A stretch of 64,000 nucleotides of DNA. Origin: Streptomyces pseudovenezuelae. GTDB lineage: Bacteria > Actinomycetota > Actinomycetes > Streptomycetales > Streptomycetaceae. A program made the translations under genes and the position numbers. The notes under the pieces were generated by a model. The model searched no databases and was not told the DNA's origin. It saw only the letters and a program-made list of their open reading frames with translations. Below, piece after piece: positions 7,699-16,118 of the stretch. The DNA is taken from positions 1-64,000 of the forward strand of contig NZ_JARXVH010000015.1 of the NCBI RefSeq assembly GCF_029892565.1, given 5' to 3'. The first letter of the stretch is position 1; every line of letters starts with the position of its first letter.

Positions 7699-8880
7699 TC
7701 AGCTCCTCGCGCTCTCGCCGACTCCGTCACCCTCGCCGGCCACCTTCGCACGCCCCGTCCTCGAACCCACAGTCCTGGAGCGCTCCGGTTTCACGCTCTC
7801 GCCGCCCTCGTCGCCCTTGATGTCACCGTCACCGCGCCCGGCGACTGACGAGCCGTCGGCGACACCAGCACCGTAGGCACCACGGGCCCCACCGGCCAAG
7901 TCGCCCCGCGTGTCCGACGGCACCGACTCCCCCGAATCCGCGAGGAGTTCACAGAAACTCCGGGCCACCAGCTCCGGGTACTCCATCATCGCCACATGTC
8001 CCGCGTCCGGCAGGCTGAGCAGGCGGGAGTCGCGGAAGGTGCGGGCCGCCTTGCGGGCCATGCGGTAGCCGACGAGCTGGTCCCGGCCGCCGTAGATGAG
8101 CAGGGTCGGCGCGAGGACCCGTTCGGCCTGGCGCCACAGCCCGTGCTGGCCGCCCAGCGTGTACGCGTTGACGATCCCGCGCGCGGAGCGGGTCATCGCG
8201 TCCCAGAAGTACGGCAGTTGCAGCCGCCGCTCCATCTCCTCGACGGCGTCACTGAGACCTTCCGGCGTCACCATCCCGGGGTCGCCGTAACACAGCGTCA
8301 GAACGCCGCGGACGCGCTGCTCCGCCGTCCACTCCCGGGTGAGCCTGGTGAACAGCCCGGTCACTCCGGGCAGCGCCATCAGCACCGTGGGCACGGCGCT
8401 GCGCTGGACGCGGATCTCGGGCAGTGCCGGCGACACGAGCGTGAGTGTGCGCACCAGGTCGGGCCGCAGCGCCGCGACGCGTGTAGTGACCGCGCCGCCG
8501 AGCGAGTTGCCGAAGAGGTGCACGGGACCGCGCCCTGCCGCGTCGAGAAAACGGATCACCGCGCGCGCGTGCCCGGTGATCGAGTAGTCGCCGTCGTCCG
8601 GCGGCGGAGAGTCGCCGAAGCCCGGCAGATCGAGGGCCTCGCCGTCGACGACGCCCTCCAGCCGCTCCATCAGTACCGACCAGTTCTGCGAGGAACCGCC
8701 CAGGCCATGGACGTAGAGCGCGGGCGGCAGCCCCTCGCGGGACGGGGGTCGCGAACGGACCGTCAGCGTGATGCCCGGCAGCCCGACCGATCTGAGCCGC
8801 TCGCCGTCCGCGACCCTGACGGGGGACACCTTCGGGAGCACATTGGTCGCCGGCACGGACGGCGGCTCGGTCGAAGACAT
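7699..8880 (-). CDS. Alpha/beta hydrolase
   Basis: This 393-residue protein has the alpha/beta-hydrolase fold signatures: oxyanion region HGLGGSSQNW near residue 54, nucleophile elbow GNSLGG near 122, an acid in YGGRDQL and the catalytic His in DAGHVAMMEYP near 295. The core ends near 310; the remaining 80 or so residues are a Gly/Arg/Ser-rich tail that looks disordered and is not part of the fold. There is no signal peptide, so it is likely cytoplasmic. It precedes the DUF3152 gene in a probable two-gene operon. The substrate cannot be deduced. Confidence 0.88.
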   Translation of the reverse strand: MSSTEPPSVPATNVLPKVSPVRVADGERLRSVGLPGITLTVRSRPPSREGLPPALYVHGLGGSSQNWSVLMERLEGVVDGEALDLPGFGDSPPPDDGDYSITGHARAVIRFLDAAGRGPVHLFGNSLGGAVTTRVAALRPDLVRTLTLVSPALPEIRVQRSAVPTVLMALPGVTGLFTRLTREWTAEQRVRGVLTLCYGDPGMVTPEGLSDAVEEMERRLQLPYFWDAMTRSARGIVNAYTLGGQHGLWRQAERVLAPTLLIYGGRDQLVGYRMARKAARTFRDSRLLSLPDAGHVAMMEYPELVARSFCELLADSGESVPSDTRGDLAGGARGAYGAGVADGSSVAGRGDGDIKGDEGGESVKPERSRTVGSRTGRAKVAGEGDGVGESARS

Positions 8881-9045
8881 GCGGCAATGTTACGAGACGA
8901 TCACGCAGGGGCTCGTGTGTTCGCCGTCACAGATCGCACGCACGCTCGCATAGCGTCCGGATCCGGTGTCTCCTAGGCTCGTGAAGAGGGCACCCGCTTG
9001 TAGCCCCCGTTTCTTCCGGGGACATTCGTAGGAAGGGAGCCCAAC

Positions 9046-9270
9046 ATGGCCATCGACCCCACCGATCCCGAGACATTCGAGGACGAGCGCGCCGAGGAAG
9101 CGACGGAGATCGACGTGGAGGCGCCGGAGGCGGACGCGGCGGAGCAGCACGCCGATGTCGTGCCCGACCGCGACGAGCCACTGGAGGACGTCGACCCGGC
9201 CCGAGCGGCCGAGGCCGACGTGATCGAGCAGCATCGGGTCGTCTCGCTCGACGAGGACGACTACCGCTGA
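9046..9270 (+). CDS. Small acidic protein of unknown function
   Basis: This 74-residue protein is extremely acidic, roughly one third Asp/Glu, with no hydrophobic segment and a C-terminus DEDDYR. The ATG follows a strong AGGAAGGGAG ribosome site at about 9031-9040, supporting real translation. It is divergent from the hydrolase gene and upstream of the TetR gene, with terminator-like hairpins at its 3' end suggesting a monocistronic mRNA. I do not recognise a domain. Such compact acidic proteins may be intrinsically disordered, but that is inference. Confidence 0.75.
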   Translation: MAIDPTDPETFEDERAEEATEIDVEAPEADAAEQHADVVPDRDEPLEDVDPARAAEADVIEQHRVVSLDEDDYR

Positions 9271-9291
9271 GCGGGCGGAAGGCGCTCTTTT
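9269..9291 (+). terminator. Short hairpin with T-run after the acidic-protein gene
   Basis: GAGCG (9269-9273, overlapping the stop codon) pairs with CGCTC (9283-9287) and is followed by TTTT. The stem is only 5 bp, so it is a weak but plausible intrinsic terminator. Confidence 0.4.
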
Positions 9292-9303
9292 GCCCACATC
9301 GAA

Positions 9304-9323
9304 GCGGTCCGAAACCGCCTTTT
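9304..9323 (+). terminator. Second short hairpin with T-run
   Basis: GCGGT (9304-9308) pairs with ACCGC (9314-9318) and is followed by CTTTT. Together with the preceding hairpin it may form a tandem terminator before the TetR gene. Confidence 0.4.
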
Positions 9324-9441
9324 CGGGTATCACCATGGTCCCGTCCGTGAAATTCTGCGCTCGCACCGCGCACACCACGGTTACCGAAAAGTACGATGGC
9401 GACGCGGCGCTCACCGCAAGAGGACGACTTTGGGAGGCGGC

Positions 9442-10086
9442 GTGACAGCCATCGAGCAGACAGAGGCGGCACGCCCGAGGGGTACGCGCCTGCCGCGCCG
9501 TGCCCGACGGAACCAGCTGCTGGGCGCCGCGCAGGAAGTGTTCGTGGCGCAGGGCTACCACGCGGCGGCGATGGACGACATCGCCGAGCGGGCGGGCGTC
9601 AGCAAGCCGGTGCTCTACCAGCACTTTCCCGGCAAGCTCGACCTCTACCTGGCACTTCTCGACCAGCACTGCGAGTCACTGATCCAGTCGGTGCGTGTGG
9701 CGCTCGCGTCGACGACCGACAACAAGCAGCGGGTCCGCGCGACGATGGACGCCTATTTCGCGTACGTCGAGGACGACGGCGGCGCCTTCCGCCTGGTCTT
9801 CGAGTCGGACCTGACCAACGAGCCCGCCGTGCGCGAGCGCGTGGACAAGGTCACGAACGAGTGCGCCGAGGCGATCTGCGAGGTCATCGCGGAGGACACC
9901 GGCCTCTCCCAGGCGGAGTCGATGCTGCTGGCCTCCGGGCTCGGCGGTCTCGCTCAGGTGGTGGCCCGTTCCTGGCTGCACAGCGACCGCAGCGTGCCCC
10001 GCGACCAGGCGGTGCAGCTGCTGACCTCACTGGCCTGGCGCGGTATCGCGGGCTTCCCGCTGCACGGCACCGACCAGCACCACTGA
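9442..10086 (+). CDS. TetR/AcrR-family transcriptional regulator
   Basis: This 214-residue protein has an N-terminal TetR helix-turn-helix (about residues 20-70) with the typical FVAQGYHAAAMDDIAERAGVSKPVLYQHFPGKLDLYLALL pattern (interrupted reading: GVSKPVLYQHF recognition helix). The C-terminal helical domain should bind a ligand and mediate dimerisation. I chose the GTG at 9442, preceded by GGGAGG at 9432-9437, over an upstream TTG that overlaps that ribosome site. The target is not obvious: the neighbours are an acidic protein and DUF3107, and no clear palindrome flanks the start. Confidence 0.9.
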   Translation: MTAIEQTEAARPRGTRLPRRARRNQLLGAAQEVFVAQGYHAAAMDDIAERAGVSKPVLYQHFPGKLDLYLALLDQHCESLIQSVRVALASTTDNKQRVRATMDAYFAYVEDDGGAFRLVFESDLTNEPAVRERVDKVTNECAEAICEVIAEDTGLSQAESMLLASGLGGLAQVVARSWLHSDRSVPRDQAVQLLTSLAWRGIAGFPLHGTDQHH

Positions 10087-10239
10087 CGCCACCGCGACCC
10101 CGGGCGACCGTTTGTTCCCGTCCGCTGTTCGCTCCTGGCGTTCCGGGGCGGAGCGTGTACGTCCCCTCACCGGGCTAATGTGTGCTGGGTAGGGCGCGGA
10201 CAGGTCGCGCACTTCACTGACCGTCGGAGGGACATAGTC

Positions 10240-10467
10240 GTGGAGGTCAAGATCGGCGTGCAGCACGCGCCCCGCGAGATCGTTCTGGAGAGCGGTCAGA
10301 GTGCCGAGGAGGTCGAGCGGATCGTGGCCGAGGCACTGGCCGGGAAGTCGCAGCTGCTGACCCTCGTGGACGAGCACGGCCGCAAGGTCCTCGTCCCGGC
10401 CGAGCGACTCGCCTACGTCGAACTGGGTGAGGCGGCCCCGCGCAAGGTGGGCTTCGGCGCGCTCTAG
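10240..10467 (+). CDS. DUF3107 family protein
   Basis: This 75-residue protein matches the actinobacterial DUF3107 family, recognised by the opening VEVKIGVQHAPREIVLES and the ending with LAYVELGE then KVGFGAL. No catalytic residues are evident. I chose the GTG at 10240 because GGAGGG lies 8 nt upstream, while the frame further upstream is not family-like. The gene follows the TetR gene by about 150 bp and ends just before a strong terminator. The family function is unknown. Confidence 0.88.
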   Translation: MEVKIGVQHAPREIVLESGQSAEEVERIVAEALAGKSQLLTLVDEHGRKVLVPAERLAYVELGEAAPRKVGFGAL

Positions 10468-10479
10468 GCACACGCGAAC

Positions 10480-10525
10480 AGAGGGGCCCGGCAACGTCTC
10501 GTCGCCGGGCCCCTCTGTTGTTTTC
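10480..10525 (+). terminator. Strong terminator after the DUF3107 gene
   Basis: AGAGGGGCCCGGC (10480-10492) and GCCGGGCCCCTCT (10504-10516) form a perfect 13-bp stem with an 11-nt loop, followed by GTTGTTTT. This is a typical streptomycete intrinsic terminator. Confidence 0.85.
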
Positions 10526-10660
10526 CGCCACGTACCTCACCACCGTCTTCTCCACAAACGGAGCACAAGTCACGCACAGAGGAGGATTGCATTCCGCAGG
10601 TCACGGGTATGACCGCCTAAGACCGTGATGCGCAGGCAGGCCGTGTGGGAGGGACCCCTC

Positions 10661-10930
10661 GTGATGTTGTTGGAAGCGCTCGCCGCAGCCGTTCTCGGTC
10701 TGGCTCTGGCAGCCGTGACGGCCCATCGACTCGCGGACCGGCTCCCGGCCCGATCCCTGGTCCTCGCCACCGGAGTGGCCGGCGCCCTGTTCGGCGCCTT
10801 CGTCACCCACAGCGCCCTGGGCCCGGGCAGCCTCCTCCTGATCCTCCTGGGCGCGGCCGTCGTCTCCGCCGCCTCCCTCTCACTCCTCCTGCGCCCGTCT
10901 CGCAGACTCCGCCGCTCAGCACCGGCGTAG
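10661..10930 (+). CDS. Small membrane protein of unknown function
   Basis: This protein of about 89 residues has two or three hydrophobic helices (LLEALAAAVLGLALAAVTA, SLVLATGVAGALFGAFV, LLLILLGAAVVSAASLSLLL) and a basic C-terminus RRLRRSAPA, so it is predicted to sit in the cytoplasmic membrane with its tail inside. The GTG at 10661 (or the adjacent ATG at 10664) follows GGGAGGGA at 10647-10654. I recognise no family. Downstream lies a dispersed intergenic repeat and then the convergent ferritin-like gene. Confidence 0.6.
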   Translation: MMLLEALAAAVLGLALAAVTAHRLADRLPARSLVLATGVAGALFGAFVTHSALGPGSLLLILLGAAVVSAASLSLLLRPSRRLRRSAPA

Positions 10931-10965
10931 AGCACTGGGAGACAGGCGGCGCGGCCAACTTCCTC

Positions 10966-10993
10966 AGGGGCGCGGGGAACTGCGCGACCAGCC
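10966..10993. repeat. Dispersed streptomycete intergenic repeat, copy 1
   Basis: This 28-bp element contains the core GCGCGGGGAACTGCGC, which can fold into a 6-bp stem with a GGAA tetraloop. An identical copy lies at 19061-19088 and an inverted near-copy at 45833-45860. Copies 1 and 2 sit at gene ends. Confidence 0.8.
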
Positions 10994-11035
10994 CCCACCG
11001 GGCCGCAGCCGAATCCCCCGCCCCCTCGCGGAGCG

Positions 11036-11794
11036 CTACGCCGCCAACCCCAGCGCAGCCATCCGCTTGGTGTGAGCCTCAGTAATCCGCGAGAACATCC
11101 GCCCGACCTCAGCAAGGTCGAACCCGTCGGCGACTCCACCGACAAGCATCGTCGACAACGCATCCCTGTCGGCGACAACCCGCTGGGACTGCGACAACGC
11201 CTCCCCCATCAACCGCCGAGCCCACAGCGCGAGCCGCCCGCCCACACGAGGCTCCGCGTCGATGGCGGCCCGCACCTTCTCGACCGCGAACCCGGCATGA
11301 CCGGTGTCATCGAGAACCGCCAGCACCAGCTCCCGCGAATCCGTGTCGAGCCGCGCGGCGACCTCACGGTAGAAGTCGGACGCGATCGAGTCACCGACAT
11401 ACGCCTTGACGAGCCCCTCAAGCCAGTCCGAAGGCGCCGTCTGCCGGTGAAAACCGTCCAGCGCGGCAACGAACGGCTGCATCGCGTGCGTGGGCTCCTC
11501 GCCGATCTCCGTCAGCCGATCCCGCAGCCTCTCGAAGTGGTGGAACTCGGCCGAAGCCATCTTCGCCAGCTCCGCCTTGTCCGCCAGCGTCGGCGCCAGC
11601 TTCGCGTCCTCCGCGAGCCGCTCGAACGCCGCCAGCTCCCCGTACGCCAGCGCGCCGAGCAGGTCGACGACCGCGGCACGGTACTGCGGGTCGGCGGCGG
11701 CCGTCGCCCAGTCCTGGGCGGCGACCCCGGTCTGCTCGGCGGGGGCGTCGACAGTCGCGTCGGAGGCGTTGTCAGGCTTGTCGGAGGTCGTCAT
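11036..11794 (-). CDS. Ferritin-like fold protein, MiaE_2 type
   Basis: This 252-residue protein is an all-helical ferritin-like protein. Candidate diiron ligands lie in two ExxH-type segments: AYGELAAFERL near residue 48, SAEFHHFERL near 78, and a later DTGHAGFAVEKV stretch near 170. The family is annotated as similar to the tRNA hydroxylase MiaE, but a role in tRNA modification is unproven in Streptomyces. I chose the ATG at 11794, which begins MTTSDKPDNASD. It is divergent from the helicase gene across a 400-bp spacer and convergent with the small membrane protein. Confidence 0.82.
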   Translation of the reverse strand: MTTSDKPDNASDATVDAPAEQTGVAAQDWATAAADPQYRAAVVDLLGALAYGELAAFERLAEDAKLAPTLADKAELAKMASAEFHHFERLRDRLTEIGEEPTHAMQPFVAALDGFHRQTAPSDWLEGLVKAYVGDSIASDFYREVAARLDTDSRELVLAVLDDTGHAGFAVEKVRAAIDAEPRVGGRLALWARRLMGEALSQSQRVVADRDALSTMLVGGVADGFDLAEVGRMFSRITEAHTKRMAALGLAA

Positions 11795-12194
11795 GAAGCG
11801 CACAATAGCCCGCTCGCCGCGAGGCGGAAGTCCCTGGTCAATCAGTGTGACGACGACTACGTGACCAATTCGGCCATCGCGTGTGCACGTTTCCGGGGTA
11901 TGGTGGTAATGCGCCTGCTGAGTACGCACGTCCATAACGACGGCATACCTCGTGCGGCCGCACGTTTGAGGATGCCCGGTCGGTGGCCCGATCGGCTCCG
12001 ACCCGACAGCCCTCTGGGTCGTACGCACTCTGCGTACGGAGTACGGAGGGAACCCTCAGCGGTACGAGCGCTAGAGCGTCGGCAGAGGTCCCGTGCCCTA
12101 CGGCCCATGTCCGTAAGGCAGCCGACGTCCCCGGCACGGTCCGTCAACGACCCCTTCGCTCGCCTCGCGCCGCGCACACAGAAGAGGCAAAACC
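11795..12194. promoter_or_regulatory. Divergent spacer containing a long helicase leader
   Basis: This 400-bp region separates the ferritin-like gene (minus) from the helicase gene (plus) and must hold both promoters. I see no persuasive -35/-10 pair. GTACGCA and TGCGTAC at 12021-12037 form a perfect 7-bp stem with a 3-nt loop, and the helicase ribosome site AGAGG is at 12183-12187. A structured, regulated leader (as for cold-induced helicases elsewhere) is possible but not shown. Confidence 0.45.
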
Positions 12195-14744
12195 CTGACT
12201 ACGACGTTCAGAGATCTCGGAATCCTTCCCGAGACCGCCGAGGCGCTTGAAGCCGTCGGCATCATCACCCCCTTCCCCATCCAGGAGATGACCCTCCCCG
12301 TCGCCCTCTCGGGCTCGGACGTCATCGGCCAGGCCAAGACCGGCACCGGCAAGACGCTGGGCTTCGGCCTCCCGCTCCTCGAGTGCGTCACCGTCCCGGC
12401 CGACGTAGAGGCCGGCCGCGCCAAGCCCGAGGCCCTCACCGACGCCCCGCAGGCGCTCGTCGTCGTCCCCACGCGCGAGCTCTGCACGCAGGTGACCAAC
12501 GACCTGCTGACCGCGGGCAAGGTCCGCAACGTACGCGTGACGGCGATCTACGGCGGCCGGGCCTACGAGCCCCAGGTCGAGGCCCTCAAGAAGGGCACCG
12601 ACGTCATCGTCGGCACCCCGGGCCGACTGCTGGACCTCGCGGGCCAGAAGAAGCTCAACCTCAAGCACATCAAGGCGCTCGTCCTCGACGAGGCCGACGA
12701 GATGCTCGACCTGGGCTTCCTGCCCGACGTCGAGAAGATCATCAACTTCCTGCCGGCCAAGCGTCAGACCATGCTGTTCTCGGCGACCATGCCGGGCGCG
12801 GTCATCGGCCTGGCCCGCCGCTACATGTCGCAGCCCACGCACATCCGCGCCACCGCGCCGGACGACGCGGGCGCGACGGTCGCGAACACCGCGCAGTACA
12901 TCTACCGCGCGCACAACATGGACAAGCCCGAGCTGGTCTCACGCATACTGCAGGCCGACGGCCGGGCCCTGGCCATGGTCTTCTGCCGCACCAAGCGCAC
13001 CGCGGCCGACCTCGCCGACCAGCTCAAGCAGCGCGGCTTCGCCGCCGGCGCGGTCCACGGCGACCTCGGCCAGGGCGCCCGCGAGCAGGCGCTGCGCGCC
13101 TTCCGCAACGGCAAGGTGGACGTCCTCGTCTGCACCGACGTCGCCGCCCGCGGCATCGACGTCGAGGGCGTGACGCACGTCATCAACTACCAGTCCCCCG
13201 AGGACGAGAAGACGTACCTGCACCGCATCGGCCGTACGGGCCGCGCGGGTGCCAAGGGCATCGCCGTCACCCTCGTCGACTGGGACGACATCCCGCGCTG
13301 GCAGCTCATCAACAAGGCGCTGGACCTCGGCTTCCCGGCCCCGCCGGAGACGTACTCCACGTCCCCGCACCTCTTCGAGGAACTGAACATCCCCGTGGGC
13401 ACCAAGGGTGTCCTGCCCCGGGCCGAGCGCACCCGCGCCGGGCTGGAGGCGGAGGTGCTCGAGGACCTCGGCGAGACGGGCGGACGTGGCGGTCCGCGCG
13501 GCCGTGGCGGACGAGGCGACCGGGACAACCGGGGAGACCGCGACAACCGGGGTGACCGCGGAGACCGGAACGAGTCCCGCTCCGGCGACCGCGAGCGTCC
13601 CGCGCGTACGCCGCGCAGCCGCCGGCGGACGCGTAATGGAACCCCGCTGGACGGTACAGCCGCTCCGGCCGCTTCGGTGGCCGCAGTGCCCGAGGCCGAG
13701 GAGGCCACCGGCACGCGTACACCGCGCCGCCGGCGCCGTACCCGTAACGGCGCGTCGGAGCCGGTGACGGCTGCCGCAGCCGTACCGACCGAGGCCGCCG
13801 AGGCCGCGGTCACCACGGCTGAGGGCCCTGCGCTGGACGCCCCCGAGACCTCGTCGAAGTCGCGCCGCCGCCGGACCCGCCGGTCCGCGGAGGCACCGGT
13901 CGAGGCCACGGAGGCCGCTGCCGCACTGGCGGCTCCGCCGGTCGTCGTGGAGACCCCGGTCGCCGTGACCGAGCCGGAGGCTCCGGCCGCCCCGCGTCGT
14001 CGTACGCGCAAGGCGACGGCCGCCGCGGAGACGGTCGTGGACACGGCGGAAGCCGTGGAGACCAAGCCGAGGGCTCGCCGTACCCGCAAGGCCGCCGAGC
14101 CGGCTGTCGCCGCGGAGACCACCGAAATCGCCGAGGTCATCGAGCTGTCAGAGGCCAAGCCGCGCCGCGCCCGAAAGGCCGCCGCTGCCGCCGAGGCCGT
14201 CGTGGACACGGCGGAAGCGGTGGAGACCAAGCCGAGGGCTCGCCGTACCCGCAAGGTCGCCGAGCCCGTGGAAGCGGTCGCGGAGGTCACCGAGCTGGCC
14301 GAGGCGAAGCCGCGCCGTACCCGGAAGGCCGCCGCTGCCGCCGAGGCCGTCGTGGAGACGGCCGAGGCCACGGAAACCAAGCCCAAGGCCCGTCGCACCC
14401 GCAAGGCAGCGACCGCCGCCCCGGAGACCGCCGAGGTCACCGAGGCGCCGGCCGAGGCCAAGCCGCGTCGTACCCGCAAGGCCGCCGCCGCTGCCGAAAC
14501 CGCCGTGGACACGGCGGAAGGCACGGAGGCCAAGCCCAAGGCTCGCCGCACCCGCAAGACCGCCGAGCCCGTCACCGCCGACATCCCGGCCCAGGCCGTG
14601 GAAGAGGCGGCGGCCAAGCCGCGCCGTACCCGGAAGGCCGCGGCAACCGCCGAGGCCCCCGCGGAGACGGCCGAGGCGAAGCCCAAGACGGTACGGCGTA
14701 CGCGCAAGGCGACCGCCGCAGCCGCGGAGCCTGCCGAGAGCTGA
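12195..14744 (+). CDS. DEAD-box RNA helicase with basic repeat tail
   Basis: This ATP-dependent RNA helicase has all core motifs: Q motif GIITPFPIQ, Walker A AKTGTGKT near residue 50, PTREL, DEAD near 164, SAT, then HRIGRTGRAG near 345. After about residue 400 comes an RGG-like segment rich in RGDRDNRG, then some 400 residues of Ala/Glu/Val-rich sequence punctuated by about ten RRTRK-type basic units, likely a disordered RNA-binding tail. No ATG, GTG or TTG exists between the upstream in-frame TAA at 12114 and the internal ATG at 12288, which would lose the Q motif; CTG at 12195, 7 nt after AGAGG, is therefore the probable start, giving 849 residues. Role: RNA remodelling or ribosome assembly. 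Confidence 0.9.
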   Translation: MTTTFRDLGILPETAEALEAVGIITPFPIQEMTLPVALSGSDVIGQAKTGTGKTLGFGLPLLECVTVPADVEAGRAKPEALTDAPQALVVVPTRELCTQVTNDLLTAGKVRNVRVTAIYGGRAYEPQVEALKKGTDVIVGTPGRLLDLAGQKKLNLKHIKALVLDEADEMLDLGFLPDVEKIINFLPAKRQTMLFSATMPGAVIGLARRYMSQPTHIRATAPDDAGATVANTAQYIYRAHNMDKPELVSRILQADGRALAMVFCRTKRTAADLADQLKQRGFAAGAVHGDLGQGAREQALRAFRNGKVDVLVCTDVAARGIDVEGVTHVINYQSPEDEKTYLHRIGRTGRAGAKGIAVTLVDWDDIPRWQLINKALDLGFPAPPETYSTSPHLFEELNIPVGTKGVLPRAERTRAGLEAEVLEDLGETGGRGGPRGRGGRGDRDNRGDRDNRGDRGDRNESRSGDRERPARTPRSRRRTRNGTPLDGTAAPAASVAAVPEAEEATGTRTPRRRRRTRNGASEPVTAAAAVPTEAAEAAVTTAEGPALDAPETSSKSRRRRTRRSAEAPVEATEAAAALAAPPVVVETPVAVTEPEAPAAPRRRTRKATAAAETVVDTAEAVETKPRARRTRKAAEPAVAAETTEIAEVIELSEAKPRRARKAAAAAEAVVDTAEAVETKPRARRTRKVAEPVEAVAEVTELAEAKPRRTRKAAAAAEAVVETAEATETKPKARRTRKAATAAPETAEVTEAPAEAKPRRTRKAAAAAETAVDTAEGTEAKPKARRTRKTAEPVTADIPAQAVEEAAAKPRRTRKAAATAEAPAETAEAKPKTVRRTRKATAAAAEPAES

Positions 14745-14916
14745 GCGCTCACTCTCACCGACGGCCCCGGCCCACATCACGTGGGCCGGGCCGTCGGCGT
14801 TTCGCCCGCCCCGGCGTCCGGATCCGCGCCCTCCTCCCCCTCCCCCACCTTCCCGGACACACCCCGTGAACCGGCCCGACACCCTCCCCGCCACACCCGC
14901 CAGATAGCCTCGCCGT

Positions 14917-15828
14917 ATGAGCAGGCCTCCGTCCTTCACCCCGCCCCCCGGCGCCCGCGTGTACTCGCTGCGTACCGCGCGTGGAGAGTTCGCCGCCGTC
15001 GACGCAGCCGTGGCTGCCGGTGTCGAGCCGAGGGGTGTGGCGCTGATGCTGCCCGGGTTCACCGGCAGCAAGGAGGACTTCAATCCGCTGCATGAGCGGC
15101 TCGCGGCCCGCGGGTACCGGACGGTCGCCGTGGACGGACGCGGACAGTACGAGTCCGACGGGCCGGTGGATGATGAATCGGCGTACGCGCAGGAGAAGTT
15201 GGCGCGGGATGTGCTCGCTCAGGTCGCGGCCCTCGACCACCACGGTCCCGTGCATCTGGTCGGGCACTCGCTCGGCGGGCAGATCGCCCGTGCCGCCGTT
15301 CTCCTGGACCACTCGCCCTTCCGGTCGCTGACCCTCATGGCCTCCGGGCCGGCCCAGATCTCCTCCTCGCAGCAGCAGCGCGTGAAGCTGTTGCGGGACG
15401 CGCTCGCCGTGATGACCCTGGCCGAGGTGTGGGAGGCGATCCAGGCCATGGAGCCGCAGCCGCCGGAGGAGACGGACGCGGGTGGGTTGGACGACGGGCT
15501 CGGGGACCAGGAAGACCTGCGGCGGCGCTGGTTGGGCAACAAGCCCGCCCAACTCCTCGCCACGGGACGCCAGTTGTGCGTCGAGCCGGACCGCGTGGCC
15601 GAACTGGCCGCCGTGCCACTGCCGTTCCACGTCCTGTCGGGCGCGCGCGACGACACCTGGCCGGTGACGTTGCTCGATGAGATGGCCCTGCGGCTGCGCG
15701 CCCATCGGACGGTCGTCCAGGGCGCCGAGCACTCCCCCAACACCGACCGTCCGGCGGAAACGGCCCGCGCCTTCGCGGACTTCTGGGACCGCGCCGACGA
15801 CGAGCGTCGCCGTCATGCGGATCGGTGA
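14917..15828 (+). CDS. Alpha/beta hydrolase (lysophospholipase-like)
   Basis: This 303-residue protein has the hydrolase motifs PGFTGSKEDF (oxyanion loop, near residue 45), DGRGQYES, nucleophile elbow GHSLGG near 111, an acid in SGARDDTWP near 245 and the catalytic His in GAEHSPNTDRP near 270. There is no signal peptide. The start ATG lies at the end of a pyrimidine-rich spacer with no strong ribosome site, so it may be leaderless. Its last 14 bp overlap the start of a decayed MerR gene. The substrate is unknown. Confidence 0.88.
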   Translation: MSRPPSFTPPPGARVYSLRTARGEFAAVDAAVAAGVEPRGVALMLPGFTGSKEDFNPLHERLAARGYRTVAVDGRGQYESDGPVDDESAYAQEKLARDVLAQVAALDHHGPVHLVGHSLGGQIARAAVLLDHSPFRSLTLMASGPAQISSSQQQRVKLLRDALAVMTLAEVWEAIQAMEPQPPEETDAGGLDDGLGDQEDLRRRWLGNKPAQLLATGRQLCVEPDRVAELAAVPLPFHVLSGARDDTWPVTLLDEMALRLRAHRTVVQGAEHSPNTDRPAETARAFADFWDRADDERRRHADR

Positions 15829-16060
15829 CCTGGCACGCCGTACGGAGGTGCCGACCCGACTGTTGCGCCACTACGAGAAGCAGGGGCTGCTGTACGCCCA
15901 TCGCGACGGTAACGGCTACCGCGTGGCGTGATCCCCGAGCTGGAGGAGGGGCGGACGACCACGTCCGAGCTGTTCCAGGCGCATCGTCGCCGGTGACGAC
16001 CCGGAGGCCCGGGCGACGGTGGCAAAGGTCCGCGAGGCCGAGCGCCACCACGCCCGCTGA
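15815..16060 (+). pseudogene. Truncated MerR-family regulator relic
   Basis: The reading frame starting at 15815 encodes a MerR DNA-binding start (MRIGDLARRTEVPTRLLRHY, then EKQGLL and NGYRVA) but hits TGA at 15929 after only 38 residues, before the rest of the winged helix and the dimerisation helix. Downstream, a shifted frame reads IPELEEGRTTTSELFQAHRRR, and the original frame resumes as GDDPEARATVAKVREAERHH before a stop at 16058-16060. This pattern suggests a decayed gene with an internal stop and at least one frameshift. A functional 38-aa mini-regulator is less likely. Confidence 0.6.
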
Positions 16061-16118
16061 CCTCTCGACGGTCACCGGAACACCTGGTCACCCGGGCACC
16101 CGCTCCCGGTCACCGGCG

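Noticed and set aside
13187..14758. 523-codon minus-strand frame opposite the helicase
   Set aside because: It is antisense to the repetitive helicase tail; the Ser/Val/Arg pattern simply mirrors those repeats.
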